This document shows positions 1-9,451 of a DNA stretch of 59,485 bases, one piece after another. The stretch's first letter is position 1, and each line of letters begins with the position of its first letter. The DNA comes from SIG455 sp045589495 (GTDB lineage Bacteria > Bacillota > Clostridia > UMGS1810). Under the pieces are notes generated by a model. The model was not told where the DNA came from. It searched no databases and was given only the letters and a program-made list of their open reading frames with translations. The stretch spans positions 1 through 59,485 of the forward strand of contig JAZNPF010000024.1 of the NCBI GenBank assembly GCA_045589495.1, written 5' to 3'. The translations under genes were made by a program, and so were the position numbers.

Positions 1-171
1 TATGGTGAAGACAATCTTATTGCTGCAGAAATTTATGCTGAGGATCAAACCGGTATTCAGGAAGGTATTGATGCATTAAATAAGACTTTACCGAATTACA
101 AAAGAATTAACAGAATAAAATTCAGAGATACAGAATTTGAAAAAACTACTACTAAGAAAATTAAAAGATAG
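1..171 (+). CDS. Acyl-CoA synthetase (AMP-binding), C-terminal fragment
   Basis: Only the last 56 codons lie in the window; the reading frame is open from base 1 to a TAG at 169-171. The tail has NKTLPNYKRI followed by RDTEFEKTTTKKIKR, the usual end of clostridial long-chain fatty-acyl-CoA/AMP ligases, where the small C-terminal domain closes over the adenylate. The rest of the enzyme is upstream of the window, so substrate and start cannot be judged. It converges on the polysaccharide genes and ends before a shared hairpin terminator. Confidence 0.75.
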   Translation, partial: YGEDNLIAAEIYAEDQTGIQEGIDALNKTLPNYKRINRIKFRDTEFEKTTTKKIKR

Positions 172-210
172 ATAAATTAAATGAACAACTCCAGTAAAAA
201 CGGATAACAG

Positions 211-264
211 AAAAAACTCGACCCTTATGGTAGAATTAAAATAACTACCATAAGGGTCGTTTTT
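211..264. terminator. Bidirectional rho-independent terminator
   Basis: A 15-bp perfect stem (219-233 with 245-259) encloses a 13-base loop. It has a T run on the plus strand (260-264) and an A run before it (211-216), which is a T run on the minus strand. It sits between the acyl-CoA synthetase tail and rfbB, which converge, and can end both transcripts. Confidence 0.9.
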
Positions 265-315
265 GTACTGTCCGCACAAATTGGGGCAGTCTAGATTTTA
301 TGAGGTCATTTTTAT

Positions 316-1335
316 TTATCTGTTTAAATACATTTTTTCGTAATAATCAATATAGTCACCTTTGATTATATCTTCCCACCAAGATTTGTTTTCAAGATAC
401 CAATTAACTGTTTTCACAATACCATTATCAAACATAGTTGTTGGAGTCCATCCAAGTTCTGTACTGATTTTTGTAGGATCAATAGCATAGCGTAAATCAT
501 GACCTTTTCTGTCTTTAACATACGTAATGAGTTCTTCAGATTTATTCAAAATCTCAAGTATTTTCTTAACAATATAAATATTTGTTTTTTCATTATGACC
601 ACCAATATTATAAATCTCACCGATTTTGCCGTTATGTATTATAAGGTCAATTGCTGAACAGTGGTCTTCAACGTAAAGCCAGTCACGTATGTTTAAACCA
701 TCACCGTATACCGGAAGTGGTTTATCGTTTAAAGCGTTTGCAATTATTAAAGGTATCAGTTTTTCGGGAAAATGATATGGACCGTAATTATTGGAACATC
801 TTGAAATGGTGACAGGCAAACCAAATGTTCTGTAATATGCCTGACACAACAGGTCAGCAGATGCCTTACTTGCACTATACGGACTTGAGGTGTGGATTGG
901 GGTTTCTTCCGTAAAAAACATATCAGGTCTGTCAAGTGGCAGATCGCCATACACCTCATCAGTAGACACCTGATGATATCTCTTAACACCAAACTCGCGT
1001 GATGCATCCATAAGTGTTTGTGTACCTATTATATTAGTCGTTAAAAACACTCCGGGATCTTCTATCGAACGGTCAACATGACTTTCGGCAGCAAAATTAA
1101 CAACTATATCAAACTTTTCACTTTCAAAAAGATCAAAAACAACTTTTCTGTCAGCGATATCACCTTTACAGAATTTAAAGTTTGGGGATTCAAATGCATT
1201 TTCAAGTGTTTTTAAATTGCCTGCATACGTCAACTTGTCCAAACAAACTATTTTATAGTCAGGGTGTTTTTCGAGCATAAAGTATATAAAATTAGATCCA
1301 ATAAATCCGGCTCCACCGGTTACAAGTATTTTCAT
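316..1335 (-). CDS. rfbB: dTDP-glucose 4,6-dehydratase
   Basis: Converts dTDP-D-glucose to dTDP-4-keto-6-deoxy-D-glucose, the second step toward dTDP-rhamnose or dTDP-amino sugars, in the cytosol. The 339-residue protein has the Rossmann NAD motif TGGAGFIG at residues 6-13, the STDEVYG segment at 124-130 holding the catalytic Thr-Asp-Glu, and YSASK at 153-157 (Tyr and Lys of the SDR active site). The start at 1335 is chosen because an AGGAG site lies just upstream inside the end of rfbA; an in-frame start six codons earlier has no such site. It is the last gene of the flippase-aminotransferase-rfbA-rfbB operon and is followed by the hairpin at 219-259. Confidence 0.95.
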   Translation of the reverse strand: MKILVTGGAGFIGSNFIYFMLEKHPDYKIVCLDKLTYAGNLKTLENAFESPNFKFCKGDIADRKVVFDLFESEKFDIVVNFAAESHVDRSIEDPGVFLTTNIIGTQTLMDASREFGVKRYHQVSTDEVYGDLPLDRPDMFFTEETPIHTSSPYSASKASADLLCQAYYRTFGLPVTISRCSNNYGPYHFPEKLIPLIIANALNDKPLPVYGDGLNIRDWLYVEDHCSAIDLIIHNGKIGEIYNIGGHNEKTNIYIVKKILEILNKSEELITYVKDRKGHDLRYAIDPTKISTELGWTPTTMFDNGIVKTVNWYLENKSWWEDIIKGDYIDYYEKMYLNR

Positions 1336-1339
1336 TTTA

Positions 1340-2206
1340 TTACTCCTCCGCAATTGATAAAAGATATCTACCGTAATCAGTCATTTTAAGATTTTCTCCA
1401 ATCTTAATAAGTTGTTCGGTAGTAATAAAACCACGACGCCAAGCAATTTCCTCAATGCAAGATATGTAAAATCCCTGTCTGGATTGTACGGCTTCAACAT
1501 ATTCTGCCGCTTTAAGCAATCCTTCGGGCGTTCCCGTATCAAGCCAAGCCATTCCACGGTTAAATAATTCAACACGAAGTTTTCCCATTTTTAGATATTC
1601 ATTATTTACAGAAGTTATCTCAATTTCACCACGTGCAGATGGCTTCACATTTTTAGCAATTTCTATTACCTGGTTATCATAAAAATAAAGTCCCGGAACG
1701 GCAAATTTAGATTTTGGGTTTTTCGGTTTTTCCTCAATAGAAACAACATTTCTGTTTTCATCAAATTCCACAACGCCAAATGCAGTAGGGTTGTTAACGG
1801 GATAACCAAATATTGTTGCACCGGTGTTTTTTTCGATAGTTCTGTTAAGAGTGTGAGTGAAATTTTGACCATAGAAAACATTATCGCCAAGAACCAGACA
1901 AACGCTGTCATTTCCAATAAATTCTTCCCCAATTATAAATGCATCTGCTAATCCTCGTGGGGTTTCCTGAACTTTATATGAAAGATTAATTCCAATATCG
2001 CTGCCATCCCCCAAAAGGCTCTCGTAAAGAGGTAAATCTGCCGGAGTAGAAATTATCAGAATATCTTTAATACTTGCTAAAAGAAGTGTTGACAAAGGGT
2101 AGTATATAAGAGGTTTGTCGTATATGGGCAAAAGTTGTTTAGATACAACTTTTGTCATCGGATATAATCTGGTACCTTTTCCGCCAGCTAGTATAATCCC
2201 TTTCAT
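1340..2206 (-). CDS. rfbA: Glucose-1-phosphate thymidylyltransferase
   Basis: Makes dTDP-glucose from glucose 1-phosphate and dTTP, supplying rfbB, which begins four bases after this stop. The 288-residue protein opens with the nucleotidyltransferase signature GGKGTRLYP at residues 8-16 and carries the EEKPK lysine motif; its length is normal for RmlA/RfbA. Start 2206 is preferred over an ATG three codons upstream because AAGGA is correctly spaced only for the inner one. No rfbC or rfbD follows, so the pathway here need not end in rhamnose; the next gene upstream suggests an amino sugar. Confidence 0.95.
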   Translation of the reverse strand: MKGIILAGGKGTRLYPMTKVVSKQLLPIYDKPLIYYPLSTLLLASIKDILIISTPADLPLYESLLGDGSDIGINLSYKVQETPRGLADAFIIGEEFIGNDSVCLVLGDNVFYGQNFTHTLNRTIEKNTGATIFGYPVNNPTAFGVVEFDENRNVVSIEEKPKNPKSKFAVPGLYFYDNQVIEIAKNVKPSARGEIEITSVNNEYLKMGKLRVELFNRGMAWLDTGTPEGLLKAAEYVEAVQSRQGFYISCIEEIAWRRGFITTEQLIKIGENLKMTDYGRYLLSIAEE

Positions 2207-2223
2207 TAAACACACATCCTTTT

Positions 2224-3312
2224 TTAATTTAAAATAATATCACATATTCTATTAACATCATCTAAAGAAAGATCAGCATACATCGGAAGACACAGAATGT
2301 TTTCAGAAATACTTTTAGCGATTGGCGTTTCACCGCCGAATTTTCCTTTATAGCACTCAAATTCGTTTGTTATTGGATAAAAATATTTTCTTGCAAAGAT
2401 GTTTTGATTCGACAGTTTTTCGGCAACTCCATCACGAGAAATTTTATAGCCGTCAAACACAACGGGGAAATACGCAAAATTTCTTTTAATTTCACTGCAG
2501 ATAGGAGAGAGCGTTATACCTTCAATATTAGTTAATCTTTTTCTATACATGTCATCAATGATGCTTCTTTTTTCGATATCTGCATCAATGTTTTTTAAAT
2601 TACACATTCCCATTGCAGCCTGAAATTCATTCATTTTACCATTTGTACCAAGATACTCCACATTTCCTGAACCAGTAATCCCGAAATTTCTGATTGATGA
2701 AATTTTGTTTTTTAAATTATCATCGTTATATGTAAGACATCCACCTTCAATTGTGTTAAACACTTTTGTAGCGTGGAAACTAAACATACTTATATCACCA
2801 AATTCTCCAATACCCTTATTGCCAATTTTAACACCAAAAACATGTGCCGCATCATAGATAACCTTAAGATTATATTTTTTTGCTATTGAATCAATTTTTT
2901 TGACGTCACACACGTTTCCGTAAACATGAACTGGAACAATGGCGCAAGTATGTTTTGTAATAAGTGATTCAATTTTGTCAGTATCAATAGTATAGTCAGA
3001 TGGGTTTATATCACAAAATACAGGTTTTAGTCCGCACTGAACAATTGCGTGTGTGGTAGAGGCAAAAGTAAAAGGTGTTGTTATTACTTCGCCTTTAATG
3101 TCTAAAGATTGTAATGCTATACAAAGAGCCAAATGTCCGTTTGTGAACAATGATACATTTTTGCAGTTAAGATACTCAGATACTTTATCACAGAACTGAT
3201 TATGAATCGGTCCTGCATTAGTAAGATGTTTCGATTCAAATATTGGTTTTATCGCTTCGCAATACTCCTCATATGATGGAATAGAGGAACGTGTTACATT
3301 TATTTTATTCAT
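2224..3312 (-). CDS. DegT/DnrJ/EryC1/StrS family sugar aminotransferase
   Basis: A PLP enzyme of the family that puts an amino group on keto-sugar nucleotides. The 362-residue protein has the aspartate of YDAAH (about D154) that contacts the PLP ring and the Schiff-base lysine in SFHATK (about K183). Beside rfbA and rfbB, the likely substrate is dTDP-4-keto-6-deoxyglucose (inferred), giving a 4-amino-4,6-dideoxy sugar; the exact sugar and stereochemistry cannot be read from the sequence. GGAG six bases upstream supports the start at 3312 over the earlier in-frame ATG at 3324. It lies between the flippase and rfbA in one operon. Confidence 0.85.
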   Translation of the reverse strand: MNKINVTRSSIPSYEEYCEAIKPIFESKHLTNAGPIHNQFCDKVSEYLNCKNVSLFTNGHLALCIALQSLDIKGEVITTPFTFASTTHAIVQCGLKPVFCDINPSDYTIDTDKIESLITKHTCAIVPVHVYGNVCDVKKIDSIAKKYNLKVIYDAAHVFGVKIGNKGIGEFGDISMFSFHATKVFNTIEGGCLTYNDDNLKNKISSIRNFGITGSGNVEYLGTNGKMNEFQAAMGMCNLKNIDADIEKRSIIDDMYRKRLTNIEGITLSPICSEIKRNFAYFPVVFDGYKISRDGVAEKLSNQNIFARKYFYPITNEFECYKGKFGGETPIAKSISENILCLPMYADLSLDDVNRICDIILN

Positions 3313-3369
3313 TATATTCTCCATTTGTATTTAATAATCTCTATGTATTTTTTATTAAATAGTCAGACA

Positions 3370-4812
3370 TTACTTAAAGAAACTTTTAATAGACTTCTTT
3401 AAGTAGATAAAAGATTCGTTTTTAATTACATATGATACAAATATATATGTGCACGCACCACATAAAACTTGAATAGATAATAAACACAAAGGATGCATAG
3501 ACATCGTACCGATCATATATACAACTATGGACATAACTACAAGAGGAAAGAAACCATTAAGCATATCTTTAAGTTGATCTATATAACTGTAATTGATAAG
3601 TTTTTTGTTTGGAAAAGCATTTAAAAAAGATGAAATCAATGTTGTAATCATGGCAGTAAGTGCAATTGCAATAACACCATAACGCATTGAAAAAAACAAC
3701 AATAAAATTCCAACAACTTTTTTAACAGTTTCTAATTTCAAAAAGATATCGCTGCGTCCCACTGCTTTAATTGCTTCTAAATTCGCAGTGTGTATTGGCA
3801 TAAACGACAACGTAAAGCACGAAATTTGCAAAAATGGAACACAAAAAAGCCATTTTTCGGTAAGCAAAAGTTTTACGAAAGGCTCTGCTACCAATGCTAA
3901 TCCGATCATTAAAGGCAACATAATATATGAACTTATTCTAATTGAACGGCGTGTCATCAACTTTAAAGTTATCTTATTATCTTTCTCATTAGATAGTGCG
4001 GGAAACATAACGCTTTGAATAGATGAATTTATATTTGTTACTATCAAAGTTGGAAAACTCTTGCCTTTATTATAAAACGCCAAATCCGAGGAAGAGTATA
4101 GTTTTCCAATAATCATGGTGCGTAATTCATTGTAGCCAACATCAAGGAAAGATGAAATCAACAACTTCCAACCATATGAAAACAATGATTTTAATCTGTC
4201 AAATGAAAAAGCAAGTATAGGGCGCCAGTCAACAGTAAACCATAAAACAATGGTATCAACACAAATATTAGTCATGTATTGAGCAACCAGTGCCCAGATA
4301 CCAAACCCTCTATAAGCCATTACAAGACCAACAATCCCCGAAACAATGGTTCCAAAAAGTGTTGACCAGAAAAATCGTTTAAACAACATATTTTGAGATA
4401 CATAAGCATGTTGCACGTTATTTATTCCGGCAACTATCAATCTCAAACCTAATACGCGTAAGGTGGGGGATAAAATATCCATATTATAAAATCGAGCAAT
4501 GACTGGTGCTGTAAAAAAAATAACTATGTATATTAAAACAGATAAGAGTATGTTAGCATAAAGGACAGAGGAATAGTCTAAATTATCGGAATTGCTCTTT
4601 TGGATAAGTGAATTTCCGAATCCAGAAACAACAAACACATTTGCCAATGCAATAAAAACATTTACAATAGCAATAGCACCGTAGTGTGAAGGTTCAAGGA
4701 TACGCGCAAGAGCGATTGAAACTATAAAAGTAACTAATTGAGCAGATATTCTTTCGGAAAACTTCCAAAAAAGTCCAGATAACACTTTACTTTTTATATT
4801 TTCTTTTTGCAA
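3370..4812 (-). CDS. Oligosaccharide flippase (Wzx/MOP family), TTG start
   Basis: A 480-residue membrane protein with about a dozen hydrophobic segments, of the MOP/polysaccharide transporter family that moves lipid-linked glycans across the cytoplasmic membrane. The N-terminal pattern SGLFWKFSERISAQLVTF and the later region with YGWKLLISS are typical of WzxC-like flippases. Translation starts at TTG; AAGGAG lies eight bases upstream and there is no nearby in-frame ATG. It is the first gene of the operon that runs to rfbB. No glycosyltransferase is in the cluster, so the glycan it carries is assembled elsewhere. Confidence 0.85.
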   Translation of the reverse strand: MQKENIKSKVLSGLFWKFSERISAQLVTFIVSIALARILEPSHYGAIAIVNVFIALANVFVVSGFGNSLIQKSNSDNLDYSSVLYANILLSVLIYIVIFFTAPVIARFYNMDILSPTLRVLGLRLIVAGINNVQHAYVSQNMLFKRFFWSTLFGTIVSGIVGLVMAYRGFGIWALVAQYMTNICVDTIVLWFTVDWRPILAFSFDRLKSLFSYGWKLLISSFLDVGYNELRTMIIGKLYSSSDLAFYNKGKSFPTLIVTNINSSIQSVMFPALSNEKDNKITLKLMTRRSIRISSYIMLPLMIGLALVAEPFVKLLLTEKWLFCVPFLQISCFTLSFMPIHTANLEAIKAVGRSDIFLKLETVKKVVGILLLFFSMRYGVIAIALTAMITTLISSFLNAFPNKKLINYSYIDQLKDMLNGFFPLVVMSIVVYMIGTMSMHPLCLLSIQVLCGACTYIFVSYVIKNESFIYLKKSIKSFFK

Positions 4813-4913
4813 TTTTATTGCTCCTTACTTGTAACTTGCTAATTTTTAATTTTATTAAACTAAAGATAGACGCACTAATATAAAAATTTATTTCTAAAAC
4901 TACATATAAAATA

Positions 4914-4942
4914 ATTATACTACACTTTTTAAGAAATATCAA
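4914..4942 (-). promoter_or_regulatory. Sigma-A promoter of the polysaccharide operon
   Basis: Reading the minus strand: TTGATA (4937-4942), 17-base spacer, TATAAT (4914-4919). It gives a leader of about 95 bases to the TTG start of the flippase gene. The 148-base gap between flippase and deacetylase holds nothing else I can support. Confidence 0.75.
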
Positions 4943-4960
4943 TCTTAAATTTCATACTCA

Positions 4961-5818
4961 TCATTCAAGTATATTCGAAAAGTATTCAACTGATGATTTT
5001 CCGTCCGGTCTGTTATACCTTTTCAAAAAGTGAAGAGATGAAGTAGGGGATATGTGATTGATTCCTTCGTTACATGAAAAACTGACCTGATATCCCATTT
5101 CTTTCAAAACTACTTCCGATTCATTAGAAAAATATCCAAACGGAAATACCATTGCATTTGGAATAAAACAAAAATTTTCTTTTATCAGGTTATGTGCTTT
5201 ATAAAGATCTGCATAAAGCATTTTTTGATATTCATCGCGACTTTCTGATGATTTTTTCTGTATACCTTTCCTTCCGTTATCAATTGAATGAAGATCATAA
5301 GTATGATTCTGAAATTCAATCAAATTGGAATTTATCATTTCCCTGCCTTGTTCCCATGTTATATGCGAATAATAAGCATTGTTTTCATCATGTTGGCTAT
5401 ATAACTCGCTGTATTTCATAATGGGTGAAATTACGGCTTTAACATTATATTTTTTTAAAATTGGAAACACATATAGATAGTTATTAAAATATCCATCATC
5501 TATGGTTATCATTATAGGTTTTTCTGGAAGTAACTTTTCACCTTTCGTGTACGATATAAGATCATTGACCAAAATAGGTTCATAACCTTTTTGTAATATA
5601 TATATAATATCTTCTTCAAATTGATTAGGTGAAATTACGAATTTTCCGTGTGAATTGGTATCTTTTAGAAAAGCATGATACATAATAATGGGTAATTTAA
5701 TCTCTTGAACCATTTTTTTGTTCATAGTTTCTTCATAAGTGTTTATCCCCGAAAGATTATAAATCATAACAATAAAACATGTAAATGTGATAATAAAAAT
5801 CCTGCTTAAAATTTTCAT
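4961..5818 (-). CDS. Polysaccharide deacetylase (NodB domain), membrane-anchored or secreted
   Basis: Carbohydrate esterase 4 family, which removes N-acetyl groups from peptidoglycan or other extracellular glycans. The 285-residue protein has an N-terminal hydrophobic helix (about residues 7-25), then the NodB domain with the TIDDGY motif (D107, D108; catalytic base and metal ligand) and a later HTYDLH motif with the two metal-binding histidines. An outside location follows from the N-terminal helix. GAGGTGA precedes the ATG. It lies upstream of the flippase operon on the same strand but has its own spacing, so it may be transcribed separately. Confidence 0.85.
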   Translation of the reverse strand: MKILSRIFIITFTCFIVMIYNLSGINTYEETMNKKMVQEIKLPIIMYHAFLKDTNSHGKFVISPNQFEEDIIYILQKGYEPILVNDLISYTKGEKLLPEKPIMITIDDGYFNNYLYVFPILKKYNVKAVISPIMKYSELYSQHDENNAYYSHITWEQGREMINSNLIEFQNHTYDLHSIDNGRKGIQKKSSESRDEYQKMLYADLYKAHNLIKENFCFIPNAMVFPFGYFSNESEVVLKEMGYQVSFSCNEGINHISPTSSLHFLKRYNRPDGKSSVEYFSNILE

Positions 5819-5855
5819 ACAATATTCACCTCAAAATAATTATATGAAAATATTA

Positions 5856-5893
5856 TAAAAAAATCTCCTGCAGAATAAAACTGCAGGAGATTT
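5856..5893 (-). terminator. Rho-independent terminator after serA
   Basis: A perfect 13-bp stem (5861-5873 with 5881-5893), a 7-base loop, and a T run on the minus strand (A run at 5856-5860). It sits right after the serA stop and ends the serC-serA transcript. Confidence 0.88.
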
Positions 5894-5895
5894 GC

Positions 5896-7059
5896 TTAAT
5901 CGATTACTCTTACTTTCAAAACATCATTCATATTTTCAATTTCAGATATGATTTCCTGAGGAATTTCATCCTCCACATCAATTATTGTATATGCATAATC
6001 TTTTTTACTCTTGTTAAGCATATTGACTATATTGATACCTTTATCTGCTATCAGAGTTGAAAATCCACTTAACATATTAGGAACATTTTTATGCATAACC
6101 GTAAGTCTGTATTTGCTTTCTCTGGCAATTTCGCAATTGGGGAAATTAACAGAATTGGTTATGTTTCCATTTTCAAGAAAATCATCAATTTCAATAGCAG
6201 CCATAACAGCACAATTGTCTTCTGATTCGGGTGTGGAAGCACCAAGGTGTGGAATGCAGATAACACCATCCATCTCTAATGTTTCAGCAGTAGGAAAGTC
6301 GGTTACATAGCAAGCAACAGTTCCATCAGCAATAGCATCTTTCATATCAGCGTTGTTCACCAAACCGTCTCTTGAAAGGTTAATTATTCTTGCTCCTTTT
6401 TTCATAATAGAAAACAGGTCTTTATTGAACATGCCTTTTGTAGCATCATTCTGAGGAACATGGATACTTATATAGTCACAAGTTGATACAATATCTTTAA
6501 TATCAGTTGCTTTTTTTACATGTGTTGAAAGATGCCATGCAGCGTCAACTGAAATATAAGGATCATATCCTATAACTTCCATTCCGAGTGCAATAGCAGC
6601 ATTAGCAACCATTACACCAATTGCGCCAAGACCCACAACACCAAGTTTTTTGTTTTTGATTTCAGGGCCCACATAATTTGACTTACCTTTTTCAACAAGT
6701 TTAGCAGCATCAACTTCGCCAACAAGAGTTTTTGCCCAGTTTATGCCATCAACAATCTTTCTGGATGAAAGTAAAATAGAAGTAATTGCCAGTTCTTTAA
6801 CAGCATTTGCGTTAGCACCAGGAGTGTTAAATACAACAATTCCTTTTTCACTGCATGTATCAATCGGGATATTATTTACCCCGGCACCTGCTCTGGCAAC
6901 AGCCTTTAAAGAAGCAGGCAGTTCCATATCGTGCATATTAAAACTTCTTAAAATTATTCCGTCAGGATTAGCGCATTCATCAGAAATGCAATACTTATTG
7001 TTATCAAGTTTATCAAGACCGCAAGAAGCAATCTTATTTAATGTTAAAATATTATACAT
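5896..7059 (-). CDS. serA: D-3-phosphoglycerate dehydrogenase with C-terminal ACT domain
   Basis: Oxidises 3-phosphoglycerate to 3-phosphohydroxypyruvate, the entry to serine synthesis. The 387-residue protein has the substrate-binding half (residues 1-100), the NAD-binding half with GLGAIGVMVA, the catalytic arginine in INLSRDGLV and histidine in IPHLGAST, and an ACT domain at about 320-387. This is the short form seen in many Clostridia, where the ACT domain likely gives serine feedback. It starts 17 bases after serC, so the two steps are co-transcribed. Confidence 0.93.
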   Translation of the reverse strand: MYNILTLNKIASCGLDKLDNNKYCISDECANPDGIILRSFNMHDMELPASLKAVARAGAGVNNIPIDTCSEKGIVVFNTPGANANAVKELAITSILLSSRKIVDGINWAKTLVGEVDAAKLVEKGKSNYVGPEIKNKKLGVVGLGAIGVMVANAAIALGMEVIGYDPYISVDAAWHLSTHVKKATDIKDIVSTCDYISIHVPQNDATKGMFNKDLFSIMKKGARIINLSRDGLVNNADMKDAIADGTVACYVTDFPTAETLEMDGVICIPHLGASTPESEDNCAVMAAIEIDDFLENGNITNSVNFPNCEIARESKYRLTVMHKNVPNMLSGFSTLIADKGINIVNMLNKSKKDYAYTIIDVEDEIPQEIISEIENMNDVLKVRVID

Positions 7060-7076
7060 TTTATCAAGTCCTTTAA

Positions 7077-8162
7077 TTAGTTATTAGTTTCAAATTTTTT
7101 CATGAATTCAACCAATGCTTTAACACCATCTATTGGCATAGCATTATATATACTTGCTCTCATGCCGCCAACACTTCTGTGACCTTTAAGGTTAACAAAA
7201 CCGTTTGCTGTTGCTTCTTTAATGAATTTTGCATTTAATTCATCATTACCGGTAATGAAAGGAACATTCATCAATGAACGGTCTTTTGCATTTTCAACAG
7301 TTGCTTTAAACATTTTCGAATTGTCAAGAAAATCGTAAAGGATTCCGGCTTTTTCAACATTGATTTTTTCCAAGGCGTCAATACCGCCAACAGATTCAAC
7401 CCATTCACAAACAAGTTTGCAAATATAAATTGCAAAACAGGGTGGGGTGTTAAACATAGAACCATTTTCTGCATGAGTAGCATAGTTAAACATTGTAGGA
7501 GTAATATCCATGGCGTTGCCAATGAGATCGTCACGAACAATTGCCAAAGTTAATCCGGCAGGACCTATATTTTTTTGAGCGCCTGCATAGATAATACCAT
7601 GCTTGCTCACATCTACTTTCTGGCTCATAATACTTGAAGACATATCGGATACAAGTGTAACATCGCCCACATCAGGAATTTCAGAAAATCTTGTTCCGTA
7701 TATGGTGTTGTTATGAGTGTAATGAAAATAGTCAGCATCAGGAGTAAACTTTGATTTATCAAGTTCAGGAATATAACTGAATGTCTTATCTTCTGATGAA
7801 CCAACAACATTCACATCGCCATATCTTCCTGCTTCTTTTGCGGCTTTTTTAGCCCAAACACCCGTAAGTACGTAATCTGCCTTCATCGACTTGTTAAAAA
7901 GGTTTAGTGGTACCATAGCAAATTGGCTTGATGCTCCGCCCTGTAAAAACAGAACTTTGTAATTTTCAGGAACATTCATGATTCTACGTATGAGCGCTTC
8001 ACACTCATCAATTATTGCCTGATATGCACCGCTTCTGTGACTCATTTCCATAACAGACATGCCGGTGTCACCATAGCAAACTAATTCCTTCTGTGCTTTT
8101 TCAAGAACCTGTAATGGCAAAGCAGAAGGACCTGCAGAAAAATTAAATACTCTTTTTTCCAT
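7077..8162 (-). CDS. serC: Phosphoserine aminotransferase
   Basis: Transfers an amino group from glutamate to 3-phosphohydroxypyruvate; also acts in pyridoxal phosphate synthesis in some bacteria. The 361-residue protein begins MEKRVFNFSAGPSALP, the standard SerC N-terminus, and has the PLP lysine in GAQKNIGPAG. The frame is open 61 codons further upstream, but TTGGAGGG sits right before 8162 and a promoter lies inside the longer version, so the short start is right. It is the first gene of a serC-serA operon; no serB is nearby. Confidence 0.95.
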   Translation of the reverse strand: MEKRVFNFSAGPSALPLQVLEKAQKELVCYGDTGMSVMEMSHRSGAYQAIIDECEALIRRIMNVPENYKVLFLQGGASSQFAMVPLNLFNKSMKADYVLTGVWAKKAAKEAGRYGDVNVVGSSEDKTFSYIPELDKSKFTPDADYFHYTHNNTIYGTRFSEIPDVGDVTLVSDMSSSIMSQKVDVSKHGIIYAGAQKNIGPAGLTLAIVRDDLIGNAMDITPTMFNYATHAENGSMFNTPPCFAIYICKLVCEWVESVGGIDALEKINVEKAGILYDFLDNSKMFKATVENAKDRSLMNVPFITGNDELNAKFIKEATANGFVNLKGHRSVGGMRASIYNAMPIDGVKALVEFMKKFETNN

Positions 8163-8205
8163 TTTGTTTTCCCTCCAAAATTTTATATTAACATTATACT
8201 GTTCT

Positions 8206-8234
8206 ATTATATGACAATTTAAAAGAATAGTCAA
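8206..8234 (-). promoter_or_regulatory. Sigma-A promoter of serC-serA
   Basis: On the minus strand: TTGACT (8229-8234), 17-base spacer, TATAAT (8206-8211). The start site would lie about 35-40 bases upstream of the serC ATG, leaving no room for a riboswitch leader. Confidence 0.82.
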
Positions 8235-8242
8235 GAATTTAA

Positions 8243-8270
8243 CAAAAAAAGACGGAAAAAATCCGTCTTT
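8243..8270 (-). terminator. Rho-independent terminator after spoIIP
   Basis: A 9-bp stem (8248-8256 with 8262-8270), a short A-rich loop and a minus-strand T run. The stem reaches into the spoIIP stop codon and separates it from the serC promoter. Confidence 0.8.
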
Positions 8271-9381
8271 ATTGTATCGTTCTGTATGGCTGTAATATTT
8301 CTCTAAGTGTCTTTGCAATAAATTTAGTAGATTTAAGAGCTTCATCCAAAGTATTACCGCTTGTTCCTATCTCAATAATCATCGAGCCGAGTGTAGCATG
8401 AGTATTAAATCTTTCTTGTCTTAAGTTAAGAGGTCTTGCCAACCCCGGATAATGCGTTTCCATGTAATTCTGTACTTTGAGAGCAAACTTCAAATTTTCC
8501 TGCCATGTATCGTTATCAAGGCCTGCCTGATTTGTGCCACATACAAGCATTACTTGTGCAACATTTTCATCATTGATTTTTGTTAAAAATTTTAATTTTG
8601 AACCATCCGATTTTATTATTGAATCACGATGTATATCTAACACAATTTGAATGTTCTTATTATTTTTTAAATAATAGTCAATAATGCTTAATGTTTTATT
8701 ATATGATTGATTATAAGACGGAAAATCATTGATATCTTTGGCATGAGTCACCTTAAAACCATGATTTTTAAGTTCTTTTGCTAATTCTTCACCGACTTTG
8801 ACAACATTAAAACGAATATCTGTGTTTCTGTCAGAATCCTCCTCATAATAATATAGTAAATCGTCATTTTTATATGACTCACTGGCATGAGTATGAACTA
8901 TTAAAATTTCAGGTTCAGAAAAATTCAAAGGTGAATATAACAAATGGTTAAAATCTGGTGCATACGTGGTTTCATTTCTGACTTCCAGATTTTTCGAAAT
9001 TATTTGCGTTGTTTTAATTGGATATGTGTTTTTAGGAATATCATTAACCGACCGTTCGTCATTACTATAAGAAGAAAGAGAAGAAGCGGAATTTATTTGT
9101 TCACCTGATGATACTGGCATATCAAAATTTATCATTGGCATTGATTCTGCCAATACAGAATGGAAATTTAAATACTTAATCGGCTTAAATTCATTCTTAT
9201 TATAAAATTTCTTTATAACTGGGATTTCCTCAGCAATTATAATTTTTATATCAGTTAACTGCAAATCTTTTTTTGATATCACAAAAATAATCAAAAAAAT
9301 AAGTGTTAATACAACTAAAGCAGAAATTAAATCTTTTATAAATATCATCTTAAATAATTTTTTTCTTTTTTTGTTTTTCAT
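8269..9381 (-). CDS. spoIIP: Stage II sporulation protein P (peptidoglycan hydrolase)
   Basis: SpoIIP is the amidase/endopeptidase that works with SpoIID and SpoIIM to thin septal peptidoglycan and drive engulfment of the forespore. The 370-residue protein has one N-terminal membrane helix (about residues 13-40), a linker rich in Ser and Asn, and a C-terminal catalytic domain with HTHASE, LDIHRDS and the late NTHATLGSMIIEIG stretch, all SpoIIP hallmarks. The start at 9381 is chosen because GAGGTAG precedes it, six codons inside the longest frame. gpr lies directly upstream, the same gpr-spoIIP order as in Bacillus. SpoIID and SpoIIM are not in the window. Confidence 0.92.
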   Translation of the reverse strand: MKNKKRKKLFKMIFIKDLISALVVLTLIFLIIFVISKKDLQLTDIKIIIAEEIPVIKKFYNKNEFKPIKYLNFHSVLAESMPMINFDMPVSSGEQINSASSLSSYSNDERSVNDIPKNTYPIKTTQIISKNLEVRNETTYAPDFNHLLYSPLNFSEPEILIVHTHASESYKNDDLLYYYEEDSDRNTDIRFNVVKVGEELAKELKNHGFKVTHAKDINDFPSYNQSYNKTLSIIDYYLKNNKNIQIVLDIHRDSIIKSDGSKLKFLTKINDENVAQVMLVCGTNQAGLDNDTWQENLKFALKVQNYMETHYPGLARPLNLRQERFNTHATLGSMIIEIGTSGNTLDEALKSTKFIAKTLREILQPYRTIQ

Positions 9382-9451
9382 ATATACTACCTCTTTCATC
9401 CATTAGAGAACAGTAATATATATGCACAAATAAGAATTTACAGTACACACT

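Noticed and set aside
7077..8345. Longer serC start at 8345
   Set aside because: The extra 61 codons cover the serC promoter and the spoIIP terminator; the ribosome site is at 8162.
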